64,000 nt of DNA from positions 16,914 to 80,913 of the forward strand of contig CAZXLD010000018.1 in the NCBI GenBank assembly GCA_964641965.1, given 5' to 3'. The notes beneath the pieces are model-generated. The model searched no databases, had not been told where the DNA came from, and worked only from the letters and a program-made list of their open reading frames with translations. Positions 60,088 through 64,000 of this stretch are shown piece after piece (position 1 is the first letter of the stretch; every line of letters begins with the position of its first letter). The position numbers and the translations under genes were made by a program. Origin of the DNA: JAJDFU01 sp964641965 (lineage in GTDB: Bacteria; Bacteroidota; Bacteroidia; Chitinophagales; Saprospiraceae).

Positions 60088-60789
60088 ATGCAATTAGAAG
60101 TTTGTTTGGATACTATTGAAGAGGCTATTGCTGCACACGAAGCAGTGGTAGATCGCCTCGAGGTTTGTAGTGCCTTGGCTGTGGGTGGACTAACCCCTAG
60201 TCTCGGTTTGGTACAAGCCTGTGTTGCGCTAAACGGTCCGGAAGTACATGTAATGATTCGGCCAAGATCCGGAGGGTTTTGTTACCGCACAGCCGAATTT
60301 AAAATCATGCAACACAACCTTAAACTGGCAGGGGATGCCGGTGCTAAAGGGGTTGTATTTGGAGTGTTGACAGAAAGCCAACTGATTGATCTACCTCAAA
60401 ATGAAACTCTACTGAATACAGCAAAAGGCCTTGGCCTGGAATGTACCTTTCATCGGGCTTTCGACCTACTGGAGGATACACAACAAGGCTTAACTCAATT
60501 AATAAACCTTGGTTTTGACCGTCTGCTTACCTCAGGCTTGCAGCCTTTTGCCATTCAAGGGCTAAGTACCATCCGCCAGTTGGTGCTCAGGGCTGAGGGT
60601 CGCATCCAGATCATGGCGGGTAGTGGTGTAAATCCTCAAAACGCATCTTTACTCCTGGGTACGGGAGTGGATGCACTCCATTTTTCAGCCCGAAGGGTCG
60701 TTGAAGATCCCAGCGGCTTGGGTATGGGCAGCGAATCTGTTCCGAACCAGGAAAAGATATTTGCTATTCGCCAGGCTTTACCTATTTAA
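60088..60789 (+). CDS. cutC: CutC-family protein
   Basis: A 233-residue TIM-barrel protein of the CutC family. Characteristic strings are LEVCLDTIEEAIAAHEA, DRLEVCSALAVGGLTPSLG, VMIRPRSGGFCY, GVVFGVLT, CTFHRAFD and IMAGSGVNPQNA. Members were linked to copper homeostasis in E. coli, but that role is disputed and the molecular activity is unknown. Nine bases after the GNAT gene, in a short operon-like string. Confidence 0.95.
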   Translation: MQLEVCLDTIEEAIAAHEAVVDRLEVCSALAVGGLTPSLGLVQACVALNGPEVHVMIRPRSGGFCYRTAEFKIMQHNLKLAGDAGAKGVVFGVLTESQLIDLPQNETLLNTAKGLGLECTFHRAFDLLEDTQQGLTQLINLGFDRLLTSGLQPFAIQGLSTIRQLVLRAEGRIQIMAGSGVNPQNASLLLGTGVDALHFSARRVVEDPSGLGMGSESVPNQEKIFAIRQALPI

Positions 60790-60913
60790 ATGAGAGTTGA
60801 CCGTTGTATATCCAGACCAGGATTTTTTGGACCAGTTGATAGGTCCTGACAGAAGCTGGTTTGAATCAGACCAGTCAGAATGCTATTTTTATTCAGCAAA
60901 TAACTCATTTGAA

Positions 60914-61843
60914 ATGACCCGATTTTTGTTTATCAGCCTAGGCATCTGCCTATGCCTAAGTCTGCATGCACAGTCCTCTGCCAAGAATAAGCGGAAAAAA
61001 ACCGGAGAGAATATCGAACAGTCTGTCAAACTGGGGGAAACTTTCCGGGATTATATCATCCACCTCCCAGCAGGTTATTCCCCAAAGAAAAAATTTCCGA
61101 TGGTGCTCAATCTGCATGGGTTGGGTGGAAATATGCGTCAACATATGGAGTATACTGGGCTCAATGCCGTAGCAGATAAGGAGCGGTTTATTGTTGTGTA
61201 TCCCCAGGGGCTGGTGGCCAATGTTCCTGGCATGGGTGAGCGTAGCCAGTGGGACGCCTATTTTTTTACCCAAACAAACGATGTAGCCTTTATAGATACC
61301 CTGATCGATATGATGCAGCAGGAGTTTGCAGTAGACCCTAGTCGAATCTATGCCACCGGTTTTTCCAATGGTGCATTCATGAGCTATCGGTTGGCCTGCG
61401 AGCTTCCCGGTAAAATTGCTGCTATTGCGCCGGTAGCGGGCAATATGCCTATCTTGCAGCAAAGCGAATGGAAGCAAAAACGTTCAGTACCCATTCTCCA
61501 GATTCATGGTACGGCCGATAAGCTAGTGCCCCCAGCGGGCATTCCCATGTATTCCCTTTCGACAGATTCTACCCTCCAGTTTTTTGTGGCATTAAATAAG
61601 TGCTCGGAAAAAAAGCGGGAATTTGACTTGCCGGATGCCGATCCAGAAGATGGATCAACGGTTCAAATTTTCACCTATGCCGATTGTGATGGAAAGGCTA
61701 CTGTGGAACATTATCGGATAGAGAACGGAGGGCATACCTGGCCAGGCAGTCAAGAAGTTAAACGCCTGGGCGTAACCAACCGTGATTTTGAGGCGAACCG
61801 GGTGATTTGGGAGTTTTTTGCTCGCCATGCACTGGATAATTGA
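60914..61843 (+). CDS. Secreted PHB-depolymerase/feruloyl-esterase-like hydrolase
   Basis: A 309-residue alpha/beta hydrolase exported by a Sec signal peptide (TRFLFISLGICLCLSLHAQ); ATG 60914 begins the signal, whereas the frame running up to 60797 would bury it. The domain is of the LpqC/esterase-PHB type: RDYIIHLPAGY, VLNLHGLGGN, the nucleophile elbow GFSNG in YATGFSNGAFMSYRLA, QIHGTADKLVPP with a likely acid Asp, and the terminal His in NGGHTWPGS. It could act on feruloylated polysaccharides or polyesters. The 3' end overlaps the next open frame by 26 bases, but not its likely start. Confidence 0.88.
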   Translation: MTRFLFISLGICLCLSLHAQSSAKNKRKKTGENIEQSVKLGETFRDYIIHLPAGYSPKKKFPMVLNLHGLGGNMRQHMEYTGLNAVADKERFIVVYPQGLVANVPGMGERSQWDAYFFTQTNDVAFIDTLIDMMQQEFAVDPSRIYATGFSNGAFMSYRLACELPGKIAAIAPVAGNMPILQQSEWKQKRSVPILQIHGTADKLVPPAGIPMYSLSTDSTLQFFVALNKCSEKKREFDLPDADPEDGSTVQIFTYADCDGKATVEHYRIENGGHTWPGSQEVKRLGVTNRDFEANRVIWEFFARHALDN

Positions 61844-61925
61844 ATGGAAGAATGAGAAGGCTAAAGGGTATCGATACCTTTGTATTTCCCAACTCATATT
61901 TTTTTCTCGAATTAGCTACCACCTT

Positions 61926-63752
61926 ATGCTGAAGCGTATTTCTTTTTTATGGACACTGCTAGTAGTAGTAACCTTTGCTGATTTGGCAATCGGGCAACCG
62001 ATTATTGAATACCGGATTGCATTCCCCAATGCGGTTGGTCATGAAGCACAAGTCAGTGCCTATTTTCACGGGCTGGAATTACAACCTCTCGAACTGCGCA
62101 TGAGCCGAACCTCTCCGGGGAGGTATGCCTTGCATGAGTTTGCCAAGAATGTATATTCAGTAAAGGCTACTGATCCAGCCGGTAAGGCCTTGCCGATTTC
62201 CCGGCCCAACCCGCATACTTGGCTGGTATCCGGGCATCAAGGCAGTGTCCATTTGGAATATACCTTATTTGCCAACCGAGCTGATGGTACCTACAGTCAG
62301 GTCAATGAAAGTCATGCCCACCTCAATATACCCGCGACTTTTATGTATGCCACTCGCTTTACACAACGGCCAATTCAAGTCACCTTTGAAGTTCGGGAGG
62401 ATTTGAACTGGAAGGTAGCAACGCAGCTGAAACAGGTAAATGGGAATACCTACTACGCCCCAAACCTGGATTACTTCATGGACAGTCCAACTCTTCTAGC
62501 CGATTACGAGATGGAGTCATTTGTGGTCCAGGACAATGGAAAGGAAAAGACGATTCGAACCGTATTACATGCTAACGGACCGGAAATTGACCTTGCTAAA
62601 TTTACGGAGGAGAAAGTACGCCCTATTGTAGAACAGCAACAAAAAGTATTTGGTCTGTTACCCAACTTTGATTTTGATACCTACACGTTCTTGTACAATG
62701 TGGGGCCCACTATTTCAGGAGATGGCATGGAACATCGCAATTCGACCGTCATTACGGATAGCTGGCAGCCCAACCAGCAGTGGGGCGAGCAAGGTGGAGG
62801 AACGACATCCCACGAGTTTTTCCATTGTTGGAATGTAGAACGCATTCGTCCCCGGTCGCTTGAGCCGTTTGACTATGAGGAAGCCAATATGAGCGGCGAA
62901 CTCTGGTTGGCTGAAGGGTTTACCAGCTACTATACGGGTTTGATCCTCTGTCGTGCCGGTATAATTTCCGAACAGGATTATGTAGAGGGTCTTTCCGGTA
63001 CGTTGAATTACGTGTGGAATTCACCTGGACGGCAATACCACAATGTGATTGAGATGAGTTACCAGGCTCCCTTTGTTGATGCAGCCCGGTCTGTTGACCC
63101 TACCAATCGAGGGAATACTTTCATCTCTTATTATTCCTACGGAAGCGCTTTGGGGCTGGCCTTAGACCTCCTGCTTCGAGCTGAAGGTAAAACGCTGGAT
63201 GGATACATGCGTTTATTGTGGGAAAAATTTGGTCAAACTGAGATCCCTTACACGGTTCGCGATTTGGAAAGCACACTTATCGAATATGCTGGCGAGGGAT
63301 TGGGCCGCTCTTTTTTCGCCGATTACATTTATACGGCTGGGATGCCCGATTATAAAAGCGCATTTGAGCAAATGGGGATTGGTTTCGGCCCCGAAAATCC
63401 GGATCGGGCTATGTTAGGCTTGTATCTACGGACGGAAGATGAAGCCTGGGTGATTTCCAGGTCGCCTGTGCAGGGATCCCTGGCCCAAAAAGCAGGCTTT
63501 CAAGAAGGGGACCGTCTGATTTCCATCAAAGGAAAAGGGCTAGCAGAGGTTTCGGAAATTGCAGCTTTGCTGGAGGAAAATAAACCCGGGGATAAGGTAG
63601 CTATCGTCGTGGAGCGCGGAGGGCAACAACGAAAGGTAGATTTCGAGCTCTCGGGCAGTCGCGATTACAGAACGTATCTGATGGAAACAGAAGGAACAGA
63701 GGTAAACCCGACTGCATTAGCGAACCGAAAAGATTGGTTAGGTGCTAAATAG
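61926..63752 (+). CDS. M61-family glycyl aminopeptidase with PDZ domain
   Basis: A 608-residue secreted metallopeptidase. The ATG at 61926 opens the signal peptide (FLWTLLVVVTFADLAIG). An N-terminal beta domain (IIEYRIAFPNAVGHEAQVSAYF) is followed by the catalytic domain with the zinc motif HEFFH (His296, Glu297, His300) and the downstream Glu in LWLAEGFTSYYTG. A PDZ domain near the C-terminus (GSLAQKAGFQEGDRLISIKGKGLAEVSEI) regulates substrate access in this family. Family members remove N-terminal Gly or Ala. The last gene of the plus-strand series; a convergent hairpin follows. Confidence 0.93.
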   Translation: MLKRISFLWTLLVVVTFADLAIGQPIIEYRIAFPNAVGHEAQVSAYFHGLELQPLELRMSRTSPGRYALHEFAKNVYSVKATDPAGKALPISRPNPHTWLVSGHQGSVHLEYTLFANRADGTYSQVNESHAHLNIPATFMYATRFTQRPIQVTFEVREDLNWKVATQLKQVNGNTYYAPNLDYFMDSPTLLADYEMESFVVQDNGKEKTIRTVLHANGPEIDLAKFTEEKVRPIVEQQQKVFGLLPNFDFDTYTFLYNVGPTISGDGMEHRNSTVITDSWQPNQQWGEQGGGTTSHEFFHCWNVERIRPRSLEPFDYEEANMSGELWLAEGFTSYYTGLILCRAGIISEQDYVEGLSGTLNYVWNSPGRQYHNVIEMSYQAPFVDAARSVDPTNRGNTFISYYSYGSALGLALDLLLRAEGKTLDGYMRLLWEKFGQTEIPYTVRDLESTLIEYAGEGLGRSFFADYIYTAGMPDYKSAFEQMGIGFGPENPDRAMLGLYLRTEDEAWVISRSPVQGSLAQKAGFQEGDRLISIKGKGLAEVSEIAALLEENKPGDKVAIVVERGGQQRKVDFELSGSRDYRTYLMETEGTEVNPTALANRKDWLGAK

Positions 63753-63754
63753 AT

Positions 63755-63790
63755 AAGGAAACCGGGAACAATCCAGTGCCCGATTTCCTT
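63755..63790. terminator. Bidirectional terminator-like hairpin
   Basis: AAGGAAACCGGG (63755-63766) pairs with CCCGATTTCCTT (63779-63790) with one mismatch around a 12-base loop, between two convergent genes. No T-run of normal length follows on either strand; confidence is therefore moderate. Confidence 0.55.
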
Positions 63791-63801
63791 AAACCGCTGA
63801 T

Positions 63802-64000
63802 TTAATTTGTGGGCATTTCGGAAAATCTTCTGCTCCAAAGTTCTCCACGCACCAGGGTACGGGTTTCCTCAATAGTCTTATCCATGGCCTCCATGGGCAT
63901 ATTGGGGTGCACTTCCTTAAGCATAGCTACCCAATCTAGATTTACATGGGCAGTTGGGCTAACCCATTCTTCAGTGCTTACAAAATCGGATTCCAAATTA
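63802..64000 (-). CDS. C-terminal fragment of an unrecognised gene, cut by window end
   Basis: The frame ending at TAA 63802 is open to the window edge, giving the last ~65 residues of a minus-strand protein (WVSPTAHVNLDWVAMLKEVHP...EETRTLVRGELWSRRF). It contains no recognisable motif. The Met near 63996 is probably internal and the true start lies beyond the window. It converges on the M61 peptidase gene across a hairpin. Confidence 0.55.
   Translation of the reverse strand, partial: NLESDFVSTEEWVSPTAHVNLDWVAMLKEVHPNMPMEAMDKTIEETRTLVRGELWSRRFSEMPTN

Overview
The window is a chromosomal segment of a free-living bacterium of the phylum Bacteroidota, probably Saprospiria-like (class placement is a guess from style). 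The evidence is an ECF sigma / FecR / STN-TonB receptor cassette, secreted sulfatases, DUF2911, WbqC, TM2-SHOCT and TPR proteins, and weak Shine-Dalgarno use. One 100-N assembly gap lies at 43284-43383. I see no rRNA, no complete tRNA, no CRISPR array and no intact transposase.

Layout. 1-6.4 kb: the tail of a BNR-propeller protein; a TIR / transmembrane / FGE-fold protein whose last ~35 residues look like the variable region of a diversity-generating retroelement (DGR) target; a sulfatase; a DUF2911 protein. 7.4-21.3 kb: a minus-strand hydrogenase island holding a TetR regulator, the small and large subunits of a group 2a-type [NiFe] uptake hydrogenase, an endopeptidase, two uncharacterised small proteins, a TPR protein, hypA, hypB, hypF, hypC, hypD, hypE, an NHL-repeat protein and a UreH-type nickel permease. 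Together these give a nearly self-contained system for H2 oxidation and NiFe(CN)2CO cofactor assembly; the electron acceptor is not evident. 21.4-35.4 kb: carotenoid oxygenase, nitrilase, TPR lipoprotein, a luciferase-like monooxygenase, an SSS symporter, a baeRF protein, a CotH-like protein and an SDR. 35.5-43.2 kb: TM2/TPR/SHOCT protein, dynamin-like GTPase, WbqC, a GT2 glycosyltransferase, a second sulfatase and an intradiol-dioxygenase-like lipoprotein. 43.4-49.7 kb: a sugar-binding-domain/beta-lactamase fusion, a Tat-type TIM-barrel protein, then a small Crp/Fnr-DoxX-porin group. 50.5-57 kb: a TPR histidine kinase and the ECF sigma/FecR/TonB-receptor cassette. 57-64 kb: GNATs, a metallo-hydrolase, CutC, an esterase and an M61 peptidase.

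Non-coding structure is unusually rich. Intergenic spaces repeatedly hold degenerate seven-base tandem arrays (24.8, 26.6-27.0, 34.4-34.6, 50.1-50.4 and 57.0 kb); three of these loci share a ~20 bp core motif. Two 196-bp copies of a MITE-like element (3.3 and 23.6 kb, opposite orientation, 3-bp target duplications) and one 161-bp palindromic element (49.7 kb) are present. Two palindrome families suggest local regulons: TAGAAAA-N2-TTTTCTA upstream of hupS and of hypB, and CTTAAT-N4-ATTAAG in front of three adjacent units around the Crp/Fnr gene.

The most interesting single locus is the TIR-TM-FGE gene, a likely membrane-spanning sensor with a hypervariable ligand-binding face and a cytoplasmic TIR domain. 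Its template repeat and reverse transcriptase must lie outside this window if the reading is correct.
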